The notes under the pieces: model-generated | Told to the model about the DNA's origin: nothing | Databases searched by the model: none | Seen by the model: the letters and a program-made list of their open reading frames with translations, nothing else | Position numbers and translations under genes: made by a program | Origin: Bettongia penicillata ogilbyi | Lineage: Eukaryota; Chordata; Mammalia; Diprotodontia; Potoroidae | Length of the DNA: 64,000 nt | Direction: 5' to 3' | Assembly (NCBI GenBank): GCA_023548195.1 | Contig: JAJHZJ010000121.1 | Coordinates: forward strand, 7,143,252 to 7,207,251 | Shown: one piece after another, positions 23,501-34,745 of the stretch | Numbering within the stretch: the stretch's first letter is position 1 | Layout of the letters: the number at the start of each line of letters is the position of its first letter

Positions 23501-26500
23501 AGGTTGTGTGGAGACCTGGATTTCTTTTGTTACGCCTGCCACAATTTGTTCTTGACCGTCTTTCCCTAGAAATGTGTCCTCCTGTGGAACTTTCTGTGTT
23601 TTTCTGTCAATTTCCCAGTTCCTCTCAAGAGGAATTTTTACGTGAGTCCCTAGGGAACTCTCCATTTCTCCGCAGACTGGATGAGGAAATGCTGGATTTT
23701 TCATGTCTGATGCTAATTGTGATAACCTCTTTTGAAGTGGACCAGGGATAGAGGTGTCTCTAGATTTCAAAACACCTCCAGTTTTTATGTAAGACTCAAG
23801 AGACCTTTTGGTTTCCACAGGAATTGGAAGAGAGCACAATGATTTTTTCAAGTCCAAGACCACTTGTACCGATTTCTTTTTAAGGGTGTGTGGACTATGT
23901 GTGGAGGCATCTATGGAATTGGAAACTGCTTCAGTGATATGAGACTCTAAGGACTTTATGATTTCATCACAAATTGGAGAATATATTGATTTTTTCACAT
24001 CTTCTAGAGTTTGTACTGATTTATTTTTAACTTCAAGGGGAAGGGAAACAGAAGTGTCTGAACATTCCAGAACAATAGGACTCTCAACAGACTTCTGCAT
24101 TCCTTTACCAACTGAAGGACACATTAAATTGCTCATGTCTGCTATTACTTGTACAGTTTTCATTTTCCTAGGATTTTGTTTGGGTGTAGAAGTAAATATA
24201 GATTCCAAAACACTTTTTTTTGTTTTGTGGGACCCTAGGGATCTTTTGGTTTTTTCTTCAAAATTTAAAGTCAATGAATTTGGTTCAACTGAAGATAAAC
24301 TGCAACATATATCACTAGATTTTGGAGTGTCATCCGGAGCCTTTTGAATTTCTTCACAAACCAGAGAAGTCACTGTCCCTTTTATGTCTTCCACTGGATG
24401 GACTATTGCAGTTGAGCATGGACAAGGCATGGAGGCAATATCTGATTCTGAAAAGTCTTCAGACTTTATTGGAGTCTCAAGATGTAATTTGATTTCTTCA
24501 CAAAGTGGAGCACAACATATTGAATTGTTAAGATCTATTGTTTCTACCGTAGCTGTATTTAGACATGTATTTGATTTTACTAGATTTGAATCGATTTCAC
24601 TTGCTCCACAAGATTCAGACCCTTTGATTTCTGGACAAGGAATTGTATTTTTAATGTCTGCCACCATTTGCCCTCTTGTTGTATTTGGGCATAGGCTGGG
24701 CATGGTGTCATTGCTACATTCGGAATCAACTCCAGTTTCTACTCCCAACTCAGACTTCTTGATTTCTTCACAAATTAGAGGTATACATATTGAATTGTTC
24801 TTGTCTTCCATTATTTTTACATATTTGATTTTAATTTGAGAGGGGCAGGGAACAGTGGTATAGATAGACTGTAAAATGTCTTTTACTTGTATGTGGTTCT
24901 CAAGTGATCCTTTGATTTCTTCACAACTTAGAGGGCAGACTGATTTTTTCGAGTCTTCCAAAACTTCATCTGATGCCTGTTCAAGTGGAGGTAGACAGGG
25001 TTTAATACCACTCTCAGATTTTGAAATAGTTAGTGGTAAACATTTTTGATCCTGCTGACCTTCCTGCTTGATAGTAAACCATTTTTCCTGGTTTGCATAG
25101 CTTCCCTGTGTCACAGAATCTCTTGGGCTATCACATTCCACTAACTCTGCCTTAATGAGTGAACTGTCTTCTTGGGAGGGAACAATGTGGAGACTGGCAA
25201 CCCTTTCTGAGCAAACAAGAGGTTCACACTCGACTTCAGTTAATGATGTCTCTGCTTCTTGAGATTGATCCTCTATTCTGTCCAAGCCCTCTCCTGAACC
25301 TTCACTTTTCTTCTGTTTTTCACTTTGAAATGGGGACTTGACAGGGGCAAAAATAGAACAGAGAAAAGATTTTAATACTTCTCTTGGCTGCAGGGTCTTC
25401 TGTCTTGAAATAAACAATTTAAGTCTTTTTCCAGATCTGGAACAATCATACTCAGGTATGTCAGTTTTATTTGGTATTTTCTTTCCCATGGAGTCTGACA
25501 TTTTAAAAATCTCTGGGTCAGTAGCATCATTTATTTTTTTTGCCTTCTCATGTTGAAATGAAAACTTCTTGGGAAAAGAATTAGAATTCAAAAAAGTTTG
25601 ATGTACATATTTGGATTGCTGGGCATTTTGCTGTACAGAAAGAAATTCTATCTTCTTTGTATATGGTTGGCAACTATTTTCTTTGTTGCTCACAGTTAAT
25701 CCTTCTCTGATCCTACCCCAGTTTTTATTTTTCTGTGTTTTGCTATCTGAGCACTCTGAACTAAGTGTAGTGGTAGCTATTGATTGTTTAAATTTATCTT
25801 TATTTTCCACTGATTGAGGCGTTTTTTCAAGTGGTTGTGCATACGATATTTTCTCTGGTGTCTTTCTGCTTTGCACCGCTGGAGAAGACTTGATTTTTGT
25901 CACCGTTGGCATATCTTTCTTTGTTTTTACTATACTAATACCAAAAGATGACCTGGGCACAGAAGCCTGTATAATTTTCAGGGCTGAATCTGGTAAAAAG
26001 TTCCATGGATTCATCTCAAAACTACTGTGTGATTTTGCAATGTTCCATTCCAGTTTCTTTCTATTGGCCAATGTGCCACAGCCTGTGATATTAAGTAGCT
26101 GTGAAAAGGATGGTTTTTTTGCCTTGAGGCTCATAACTCTGGGTCTCATTGTACTTTTTAAATCTGTAGGACATATTCCACTTTTGTGCCTTGTTTGAGA
26201 TGAAATGGGTTCACTTGGCACTGTTGGATATGTTTGATGCTCCTCCTTTGGATTTAGAATGTTTAGGTTCTCCATAATATTAAATAAGTGTGGATTTATT
26301 GTTTTTTCTCTTGTCAGAGATACAATTGGTGGACTTTCTTCTAAAAAGTTAGTAGTGAACTGTTCCTGCTTTTCATAATAAGCATTTTGGAACTTGGACA
26401 AACCTTGGACTTTCACTGAAGTTTGGATATTAATATTATTTTGGATCTGATTTTCATCTTGGACCTGGCCTGGGACTTCAGTCTGGACTGAAACTTCAGA

Positions 26501-27170
26501 TTGGGATAAACCTTGAGGATGGATGCAAATATTAGAGCCAATATCATCTTGGTAGTGAAATAGTGAATCTCGAAGTATTTTCTCTCTTTTACAAGAAGTT
26601 TCTTCTGATGGGTACAGTGGTGCTTGATTCAATTTAGCAAAGTGTGAGCTTTGATAAGTAGTTTTAATCTTTATTATAGGCTGAGATTTTGAAGGGATTC
26701 GATTTCTCAAATTCTCTTCTAGAAGCCTAATTTGATTTCTCGGAAGGTATAAATGAGCTGAAGGGCATGGTGTCAAATCTAGGTCATCATTCTCTAATGT
26801 CAGCTTGGATTTTCTCAAAAAGTTATGATCAGAAGAAAATCGTACATTCTTATTTTTACTTGTACACATTTTCCTTATTGGTAGTAGTTTTCTTGAAGAA
26901 AATGGTAGTGTTTCAAACATAAAATGAGAAAATCTTCTATGGTTGTGAGGGGGCTTCCTGTGTACTGAATTTAGAAATGACGAAGATGAAATAACCTCAC
27001 TTGAAAATGACAGCCAGCTGCCACTGCCACTAGGCCAACTCAATTGGCTTTCGTTATCACTAGTACCGGACCATATTTCACATGAAGCTGAAAGCATCTC
27101 ATTAATGATGTCTTCTGTATTCTGGGGGTCAAGTGAAGATAGAAGTTGACTCCTTGATAAAGCTCCAAGA
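20504..27170 (-). CDS. CCDC168: CCDC168 giant terminal coding exon
   Basis: A single minus-strand exon of about 2,220 uninterrupted codons in AT-rich DNA, ending at TGA 20504-20506. The exon start is set by a good acceptor on the minus strand (tctgtattttcttatag before 27170). The Met upstream at 27214 is intronic read-through, so 27170 is preferred. No catalytic domain is seen: the product is Ser/Lys/Glu-rich and low in predicted fold. Residue numbers here count from the 27214 Met. Residues about 745-1190 hold some ten degenerate ~45-residue repeats (pattern D-x-K-x-S-I-C-x-P-x-C-E-E-I-x-x-S-L-E-x-H-I). Residues about 1262-1428 and 1539-1712 are two copies of one module (KHKYLMFLFGLP / QHKNLMFLLGLP). 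I name it CCDC168 from strand, single-exon giant architecture and position next to TEX30. Human CCDC168 is known to be several times longer, so this copy is short or lineage-specific. Its function is unknown. Open frames on the opposite strand are shadows. Confidence 0.75.
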
Positions 27171-27214
27171 CTATAAGAAAATACAGATTGTGTCAAAAGT
27201 ATCACACTTAGCAC

Positions 27215-27640
27215 ATATTTCTAATTCAGGTATGTCCTGATTAAGAAAAAATTATCAAAGCAAGAAGCTAAGCTACATTACTAGTTATTCAACTACATTG
27301 CTATTCATTCAACATACTAGTTGACTAGGTAAAAGAAATTAATTTTATAAATTTTCAAGAATTTATTTTTTCCCTAACAAGATAGTAAAGAGTTACAAAA
27401 ACACAGGAGAATTAGAGCCCTCCTCCCTCAAAAACTATAGGAGTTAAGACTTACAATGGGAAAGAAGGAAGGTGTAGTAAAATGAAATTAGAGTTTGATC
27501 CTTGACTCAGATTTAATTTATATCCCAGGTTGGGGTTTAGATAGAATTTGATTTTTCAGATTATATTCAAGAAGCCTACTGTATAGTTTCTTTAGATCAT
27601 AACAAATCTTGGAGCATACAATAAAAAGAGGAAGAATCAG
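27215..27640. other. CCDC168 intron, no repeat recognised
   Basis: AT-rich intronic sequence directly upstream of the giant exon. I see no further exon in it. Confidence 0.4.
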
Positions 27641-27649
27641 ATTTTATAC

Positions 27650-27835
27650 TATATTCTTTTCTTGCCATTCTTGGTTCAAGTTCTGGCTTTGATACAGACT
27701 AGCTAAGTTACCCTGGGCAAGTCATTTCTCTATTCTGAGTCCCAATTTTCTCATCTGTAAAATGGAAATAATAATACTTGTACTACCTATTTCCAGAAAT
27801 TTTTTTTCAATTACTTTTAAAGCACTTCACAAACG
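27650..27835 (+). repeat. MIR SINE
   Basis: Sense: ggttcaagttctggctttgatacagactagct, taccctgggcaagtcattt, tcccaattttctcatctgtaaaatgg, ending aaagcacttcac. Confidence 0.75.
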
Positions 27836-27837
27836 TG

Positions 27838-28095
27838 AGGTCTTACTGTTACTGAGTCATTTCAGTTGTTTCTGACTTTCCATGAAACTATTTAGGGTTT
27901 TCTTGATAAAGACACTGGAGCGATTTGCCATTTCCCTCTCCAGTTCATTTTACAGATGAGGGTACTGAGACAAACAGGGTTAAGTGACTTGCCCAGGATC
28001 ACACAGTTAACATATATCTAAGATCAGATTTTAACTCAGGTCCTCCTGACTCTGGGACCAGCCCTCTAATCACTGTGCCACCTAGCTGCCCATGA
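27838..28095 (-). repeat. tRNA-derived CORE-SINE, full length
   Basis: Reverse copy: actgagtcatttcagttgtttctgac tail, ttttcttgataaagacactggagcgatttgccatttccc, ttaagtgacttgcccaggatcacaca CORE, ending ccacctagctgccc at the tRNA-like head. Confidence 0.9.
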
Positions 28096-28129
28096 GCTAT
28101 TGTTACACAATAACTAAATATTCTGAAAG

Positions 28130-28830
28130 GAATTTTAGTGGAAAATTGCAGTGTTCTGAGCTAGAAAGAGAAAGGGACTTGTTCTCAGAAGGATCTATGA
28201 TTTCAATTCTAGTTAGGTCACTTGTATGACTTTTAATAAGTCATTTAACTTCTACAGATTTCATTTTTCTCACCTATAAAACAGGAAAAGTAATACTTGT
28301 GTTTCCCACCTGCAAGATAGTTTTTAGGAGGCATGGTGGATAGACCACTGGACTGAAGACCTGAATCCAAATCCTGCCTCAGACATTTACTAACTTGTAT
28401 AATCCTAGGCAAGTCACCGTAGACTCTGTATGTATCTTTTTCCTCATCTGCCAATTAGGGGTAATATATAGTACCAACTCCTAGAATTGTTATAAGGATC
28501 AATTGAGATAATATTTTAAATGCTTTTTTGGGAGGAGGCAATTAGGGTTAAGTGTCTCGCCCAGGGACACTCAACTAGTTAAGTGTCAAATATCTGAGGC
28601 CAGATCTGAGTTCAGGTCATCCTGACTCTCAGACCAGTTCTCTATCCACTGCACTCCTAGATGCCCCATGAGATAATCATTTTATAGTGCTTTGCAAATA
28701 CTAATAATTACCTCACTGGACTATTATGAGGCTTGAATAAGATAATGAACATTTGTTTACCATAAAGGTCTGCCTAGATCATAAGGACGTAGAGCAAAGC
28801 TCCTTTCAGGCTTTAAATTACTGCCTCTGG
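28130..28830 (+). repeat. MIR and SINE copies with a nested reverse SINE
   Basis: 28130-28320 is a sense MIR. 28325-28510 is a sense SINE (gcatggtggatagaccactggactg ... cctgcctcagacatttactaac). A reverse SINE sits at 28520-28672, splitting the sense tail. Flanks tgagataatattttaaatgc and tgagataatcattttatag look like its target-site duplication. Confidence 0.75.
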
Positions 28831-29039
28831 GCTGAACGGTAAGAATGATGACATTGCCCCTTGGACTTGACATAGTCTCTTTCTGCTTTTCTCCCTCTAC
28901 TCATCTGAGTAAGAGAATGAAAGATGTTCAGGGCAAGAAAAGTGGGGAACATTGAACCTCAGAGCTGTTGGGTAGTTATTGGGCAAATTGCCTTTGCTAG
29001 GTTTATAGTTCAGTGTCCAGAGATAAAAATCTGGAAAAT

Positions 29040-29456
29040 CTATTGAATGTTCACATAAATCTTCAGTGGGTTCTCTGAGTCAAGAATCTTCCCCAGGAAG
29101 AACCTGAAGAAAGGTACCTGAAGCCAAGGGGCATTCACTAGCTGGGAGGATCTTGCTCTTTGTTCTAAAAGAACTTCCTGAACCTGAGAATAAATATCCT
29201 GCTGAAATAGATGGGAAATTTCAGAGCTCAGATTAAGGACATAAAGTAGTATAATCTGAATGGAGATTTTTTCTTTTTTCTTCTTCTTCTTTTTTTTTTG
29301 TTGACCATAGGCCAAATTATCTGCCTTTTCAAAGAGTTGAAAACTACATGGTGATGCCTGGTCTTTCTTGAAAAAAGGTTTAAACTGGACTAGAAAGCTA
29401 GAGACAGCAGCAACCATAGTCAAAGCCTGGCAAAAACTACAAATACAGTTGATCAA
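29040..29456 (-). CDS. Uncertain open frame in the CCDC168 intron
   Basis: A minus-strand open frame of 138 codons contains a Lys run from a (GAA)n-like tract. Inside it, a polypyrimidine-AG (cccatctatttcag) is followed by 28 codons and CAG|gtacct, so a small phase-0 exon is conceivable. I recognise no homology. It could be a missing CCDC168 exon region, but its phase does not solve the exon junction, or it may be chance. Confidence 0.15.
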   Translation of the reverse strand: MINCICSFCQALTMVAAVSSFLVQFKPFFKKDQASPCSFQLFEKADNLAYGQQKKKKKKKKEKISIQIILLYVLNLSSEISHLFQQDIYSQVQEVLLEQRARSSQLVNAPWLQVPFFRFFLGKILDSENPLKIYVNIQ

Positions 29457-29484
29457 TATTCAGAAGAGATTATGAGATTTTATG

Positions 29485-29645
29485 CAGCCTGGGGATCTGG
29501 AAGGGACCTTAGAGATCATCTGGTATCACACTCTCTCATTTGATGAGGAAACTGATGCTCAGAAAAGATAAGTGATTTGCTTAGGGTCACAGAGCTAGTG
29601 AATGCAGAGGCACAATTTCAACTCCTAGCTTCAAGAGTAGCACTC
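29485..29645 (-). repeat. MIR-type SINE
   Basis: Reverse: gatctggaagggaccttagagatcatctgg, tgatgaggaaactgatgctcag, gcttagggtcacagagctagtg. Confidence 0.75.
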
Positions 29646-29711
29646 AATCCAAAAGAATTAGCATGGCACAGCATACCAGAGCAATGCATTTAGAGGTGGT
29701 GGAGGTGGCAG

Positions 29712-29940
29712 TGGCTGAGTTGTTTCAGTTATATCTGCCTCTTCATGACCCCATTTGGGACATTTTTGGCAAAGATACTAGTGTGGTTTACCATTTCCTT
29801 CTCCAGCTCATTTGACAGATGAGGAAACTGAGGTAAACAGAGTTATGTGACTTGCCCAAGATCACATAGATAGTAAGTGTCTGAGGCCAGATTTGAGCTC
29901 AGATCTTCCTAGCTTCCAGAGTGGTGCTCTAGAGGATGTA
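29712..29940 (-). repeat. tRNA-derived CORE-SINE
   Basis: Reverse: ctcttcatgaccccatttgggacatttttggcaaagatac, agatgaggaaactgaggtaaacagag, gaggccagatttgagctcag. Near full length. Confidence 0.88.
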
Positions 29941-30211
29941 GATTCAAATCCATACTCTGCTACAGAAAAGTCAAATGTTTTCCCAAAATTACACAACTAA
30001 TAAGTCAAAGAACTGATAATTAATACTAATTCTTTTTATTCTAAATTCTTACTACACCAGGGAAACAGTTGATATATCAAATACTAATCATTCATTAAAA
30101 CAAAGTTCTTAAGGATCTCTCTAAAAGCCACCAATGGAAAGAATGAATAAATGCTGAACCACTAAACTAGTTTGAGTTATTGCATAAAGGAGAAAATAAC
30201 AAAAGGCACTT

Positions 30212-30415
30212 TCATAATGTTTTATTCAAATTTCTCACTAGTTCATGTTAGCCTCTGCCTCCAATTAATTTAAGTTAGTGATTTAATCTTATATCCTGCA
30301 GATTTCAGAAAAAAATACAAATAACAGAGCTCTCAGCACAGGGAATTCATATACATGTTTCAGATAGTTTCTTTTAAAGTACTAAACATAAGATCTATGA
30401 GTAACAGGTAGTTAT
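30212..30415. repeat. Diverged duplicate A of an unnamed local repeat
   Basis: Collinear with 31412-31590: ataatgttttatt...ctcacta.ttca, tctctgcc...ccaattaat.taa, atcctgcagattt and catatacatgtttcagatagt. Same orientation, about 1.2 kb apart. Family unknown. Confidence 0.65.
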
Positions 30416-30699
30416 CTAACTCCACTAACCATGAAGGAAAGTGATGATAATAGCATTTATATAGATATTTAAGGTTTGTGAAGCAATGAGGAATTTTATC
30501 ATCACTATTAAAGACACAATCCCTTGAACCAAATCAACTACCCTGAATATCTGTCAGATGAATATTAAGTGGGTATGTGCAGCATCCCAGAAAACTGAAT
30601 GACCTCAGCAAGTTAAAACACTGGGCAAATAAATATAAATGAACTGACATTCAATCAGGACAAATGTAGAGCAGCCCATTTAGAGAACATTACTCAAAA

Positions 30700-30965
30700 A
30701 TAGGAGAAGTAACATCATATAGTATCGGACTTAGATTCAGAAGAGACCAGGATTCAAAGGCTCTCTGCCATTTATTAGCTGAAGACGACAGGCCAGTTAC
30801 AAACTGTTTCTCAGCTTCAGTTTCCTCATCTGTAAAACCCTGATGACAAGGATGATGATGATGTTGATGCCCAGATTTCTTTTTATCACAAAGTTGTGAG
30901 GATCTTAAGAGAAAATGTAGGGAAAGCAGTTTATCAATCTTGAAAGTGCTACGTAAAGATGCCAT
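30700..30965 (+). repeat. MIR SINE with an internal GATGAT run
   Basis: Sense: gacttagattcagaagagaccaggattcaaagg, gtttcctcatctgtaaaaccctg, then a short (GATGAT)n, then ttgtgaggatcttaagagaaaatg. Confidence 0.75.
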
Positions 30966-31411
30966 TTGTTTGAAGACAGAGATACTTGTATAAGTTCTCC
31001 ATAACGATATGAATTGATAAACACTACTCTCTATAAAAGACGCATGATTCTTGGAAACATAATCACATAAATGAATGAAGGCTTTGAGAATCTGCTAAGT
31101 TTCTTATCCCATTCTCAAAATCTGGGAAGATAGCGAAGACTGTCCTACATATCTTCACTTTTTGGAGAGACCAAGTATACTGCCTGTATATTAGTAACCC
31201 CATAACCAGAATCCTCCTAGCAAGAGTATTAATAACATATCCCCAGTGTACTAGATATGTAAGGATCCCAAAACATTGTTTTGGGATGTTAGAATAGTTA
31301 AGACCTAGTCAGAGGCTCTAAAATGAGGACCTTAATTCTTAGTTCAAGACTTTTTAATAAAATCTACATTGCATTCCAAAATAGTCAATGGAAGTAATAA
31401 AATTATACTTC

Positions 31412-31600
31412 CTTTGATAATGTTTTATTTTAACTTTTCACTACTTCAGATTGTTCTCTGCCCCCCCCAATTAATCTAAAATATTATTTTTAAATGTTAT
31501 GTCCTACAGATTTTTGCCTGTGTCAATGACAGGGTTAAATAATTTCATAGCACATGAAGGTCATGTACAAATGTTTCAGATAGTAAGGGATGTTAAGAGG
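31412..31600. repeat. Diverged duplicate B of an unnamed local repeat
   Basis: Partner of 30212-30415. 30965-31412 and 31600-32330 hold nothing I recognise. The open frames at 31876-32302 overlap each other on both strands and are unsupported. Confidence 0.65.
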
Positions 31601-32334
31601 AAAAAAGCCCTGCAAATAAAAGGTAGCAGATCCTTCCTCAAACCCCCCCTTAATCTGGGATGATTTACAGATGTGGGCAAAGATCACATGAGGTTAGGGA
31701 CTCAAGACTTTCTCATGTCTAAGGGAAGTGACAACATAGATAGAGAGAAAGTGGTGCTGATGAGAATGAGTTTCGAATCAAGTTAAGAAAGAAACCTATC
31801 CAAGCAGAAGTCCAGGAAGCAGATAAATCATAGACTGCAGAATTAGCTGGAGAGATGGGTCTAAGGCAGAGACTCTTAATCTGAAGGCTGCAGAAACCAA
31901 CGAATTCTTAGATTTAAGGGTATCTTTAAAAACTTGAATGAAGAAAAAAATTTATCTTTATTTTCACTAATTATTAACCAAAAGCTAATATTTCCTTTGA
32001 TTATAAATGTAGGGAACAAACATTTTTCTGAGAAGTCTGGGTTCACCAAGATGCCAAAAAATGGGGTTAATGATATGAAAAAAAGATTAAGAATTCCTGG
32101 TCTTGGGCATGGTGGAGGGGAAGTTAGAGACAAAGAAGATGGTTTCTTGGCTGCCGAAGTTGTCTTTTGACAGCCCTAGATGAGTCTTCCAATCCCACTG
32201 CTCCTGTTGTTTAAAAGCCCAAGTTGGCAAGATCCAGTGGCTAGATTGACTCCCAGCTGCCTTTCTGAGAAGATAGAGATGGTTCATTCTGACTAATAAC
32301 AAAGAACTAGTTGGTAAAGTAGTGGTAGTAGTAA

Positions 32335-32960
32335 AGGGAAATGAGAAAAGTGATCATGTCATCTTATCTCTTTTCATCCATTAACTGATAAAACATCTTC
32401 AACTAATTATCTGTGCTTATTGCCTCCATTTCCTCACTATCCATATACTTGAAATCTGGCTTTTCTCCCTTTCATTCTACTTAAACTAATCCCTCAGAGG
32501 TAACCAATGAACTCTTAATTACCAAATTCAATAGTCTTTTTCTCAGTCTTAATCTTCCTTGACCTTTCTGCAGCATATGATACTGTTGAACAACCCCTCC
32601 TCCTTAATTCTCTCTATTCCTCTTTTGGTTTCCTTGATAATCTATCCTCATTATCCTATCCATGTTAAGCACTTAATTTCTAACTCATTTGGTGGTTCTC
32701 ATCACCCCCACAACGTAGTTGTTCCCAGTGATTTTTTCTTTGGCCACCTTCTTTCCCTCTCCCTTGGTGATGTCAACTATTTCCACCACTTTGACTTTGA
32801 GGTACTGCCAAACTGACATCACCAAGCTAACTTTTCTCCAAGTCCCAGCACTGAGGATTAAACATATCTAACATTAAAATGATCATCTTTCCCCCTAAAT
32901 TTTCCTGACTATCATTTGGCCCTGTTATTCTATCAGTCACTTGTCTGTTCTCTATTGTCT
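32335..32960 (+). mobile_element. L2/CR1-type LINE fragment
   Basis: Sense blocks: taaccaatgaactcttaattaccaaattcaatagtctttttctcagtcttaatcttccttgacctttctgcagcatatgatactgttgaacaa, which spell the reverse-transcriptase L-D-L-S-A-A-Y/F-D-T-V region. Frame broken. Confidence 0.8.
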
Positions 32961-33164
32961 ACTCAAGGAGGTAACATGGTATAATATGAAGAGTGCTGTG
33001 TTTGGAATTAAAGGAACTAGGATAGAAAAAAATAAGATTAATATAGTCTTGCATGGAATTCAAAACCAAGCAAAAGATGAAGAAGAATGTCTAGGTAGCA
33101 TTTTATCTGGACAAGGTCTGGACATTTTAATAGTAATCACTGCTATTTTTATATTATTTTAAAG

Positions 33165-33395
33165 TTTGCAAAAGTATTTTGCACACATTATTTCATTTGA
33201 ATTCCACAATAATCCTGAGAAGTATGCACTATACAGGTATCACTAATAAGCATTTTACAGTTGAAGAAACTGAGGCTTAGAAAAATCAACACTGGTTACA
33301 TATTTAGTAAGTTTCAGAAATGGGATTTGAACATATCTCTTCTTGACCCCAAGGCTAATGCTCTGCCTCTATGTGCCACTATGCCTCTACGACTC
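33165..33395 (-). repeat. MIR SINE
   Basis: Reverse: attttacagttgaagaaactgaggcttag, tttcagaaatgggatttgaacatatctc, tatgtgccactatgcctc. Confidence 0.7.
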
Positions 33396-33424
33396 CTGTT
33401 TTGGTAAAATGCATTCAATATGAG

Positions 33425-33840
33425 ACATAGCAACTAAAACCACTTCGGTAAGTCTAAGTGATATTAAAAGAAGCTGAGTGTCGTGTGCTACTATTTTACC
33501 ATGATCAGACCTTATCTGCAGTATTATTTTCAGTTCTGCATTGGCACATTTTAGGAAGGACATGGATACACTAAAAAATGTACAGAAAGATAGGAAATGG
33601 GATAGTGAAAGATCAGTTGAACTTCTTATGAAAATTGGTTGAATGAATGGGAATGTCTAGCCTGGAAAAGGCAAGACTTAGGGAAATGATAGCTATACTC
33701 AAATATGTGAAGGGTGGTCAAGTAGGAAAGAAATTAGATTTGGTTTGCTTGTCATCAGAAGACAGAACTAGAATCAGTGGGTAGAAATTTCAATATGGGA
33801 TAAATTTAGATGTTTGAAAAATCAGTGTAACAAACCATCT
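33425..33840 (+). mobile_element. CR1/L3 LINE, reverse-transcriptase C-terminal end
   Basis: Sense reading gives the CR1/L3 end of ORF2 in broken frames: LRPYLQYYFQF-like (33500-33540), a KDMDT.K.VQK region, then the LAWKRQDL / YSNM.RVVK region near 33660-33720. Many stops. Confidence 0.7.
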
Positions 33841-34540
33841 CAGAAAGTGTTGAAAAAGTAATGGTGCTGTTTTCTTTTTTAAAAAAAAGTAAATAGGCTG
33901 AATTTTTAAAGTTGTAGTACAGCTACACAGGGTATTATTCTTATGATTGCTATTTCTTATGTTATATATTAAACATTTTTAAAATTACATTCAAAAACTC
34001 TTTAAAATGGCATTCAAAAAAAGAAATGTTTTCTGAAAACAAAAAAAACAACAAGATTTTACAAAGAATAACTAATATATCTTAATGCCAATATATTTCA
34101 CTTACTTTCTTTTTGGAGGCAATTGGGTATGTGGCCAATTCTCTATAGGTAAACAGAGAGGAAAATCAATTAATGGAATATCTCAATTATGGCATGTTTT
34201 ATATCAGATAGGAAGTTACTAAAATGGCATCATATTTACCATATCCCAAGGCTTTCAGAAAAGTATTTTCTTCCTCCTATTTCAAAGAAGAAAATTATAG
34301 GTTAGAAAAGCAAACTAATTTGCTTAATTGCTTTCTAGTTTTATGGGAGGTTGGTATGGACCTGAAAAGGGTTGGGGACATGTTGCTTGTTACTAAGTGA
34401 TGGAGTCAAATAAAATATATCAGTAAAAAAATGACAAAATTACAAATTTTAAGAAAGGATGCAGACTATGATATCTGATGTGAGTGGTTAACAAAATAGT
34501 TTTGTTAAAAAGTTGAAGAAAATGAAATGAACTTCCTCTC
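33840..34540. other. Intron sequence, no gene recognised
   Basis: AT-rich with short A runs, possibly a MIR remnant near 34225-34330. Nothing else is supported. Confidence 0.4.
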
Positions 34541-34550
34541 CTGCACTTAC

Positions 34551-34745
34551 CTTCAAAGAATCTGAGCTGCTCTCCTTCTGGACCTTTCTTTCTGAAATCT
34601 TTTTCTGACAAGTCCTACATATTTCCAGAAGGAGTAGTTCAAAAGCAATTACCAGAAAGGTCATGATAAAGACAGCCTTCCAGTCATAGACAGAGCCCCA
34701 GGACTCAAGATAGTCCCATAAGATAGCAGCTGATTCTTCTTCCAT
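34551..34745 (-). CDS. CCDC168: Probable CCDC168 first coding exon
   Basis: Sixty-five codons from an ATG in a fair start context (G at -3, G at +4) to a consensus donor (TTTGAAG|gtaagtg). The peptide has an acidic start, then a hydrophobic stretch at residues 24-43 (AVFIMTFLVIAFELLLLEIC) followed by basic residues, so it predicts a single membrane anchor or signal anchor. It lies upstream of the giant exon on the same strand, with no other gene between. It ends in phase 0, whereas the giant exon needs two preceding bases, so at least one more exon is expected between them. It could instead belong to an unrelated small membrane protein. Confidence 0.55.

Noticed and set aside
22155..26198. 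Several plus-strand open frames of 60-151 codons
   Set aside because: All lie antisense to the CCDC168 giant exon and have no splice or start context. They are shadows.
27171..27214. Upstream Met at 27214 as the start of the giant frame
   Set aside because: A clear splice acceptor (tctgtattttcttatag) falls between this Met and the body of the frame, so these codons are more likely intron.
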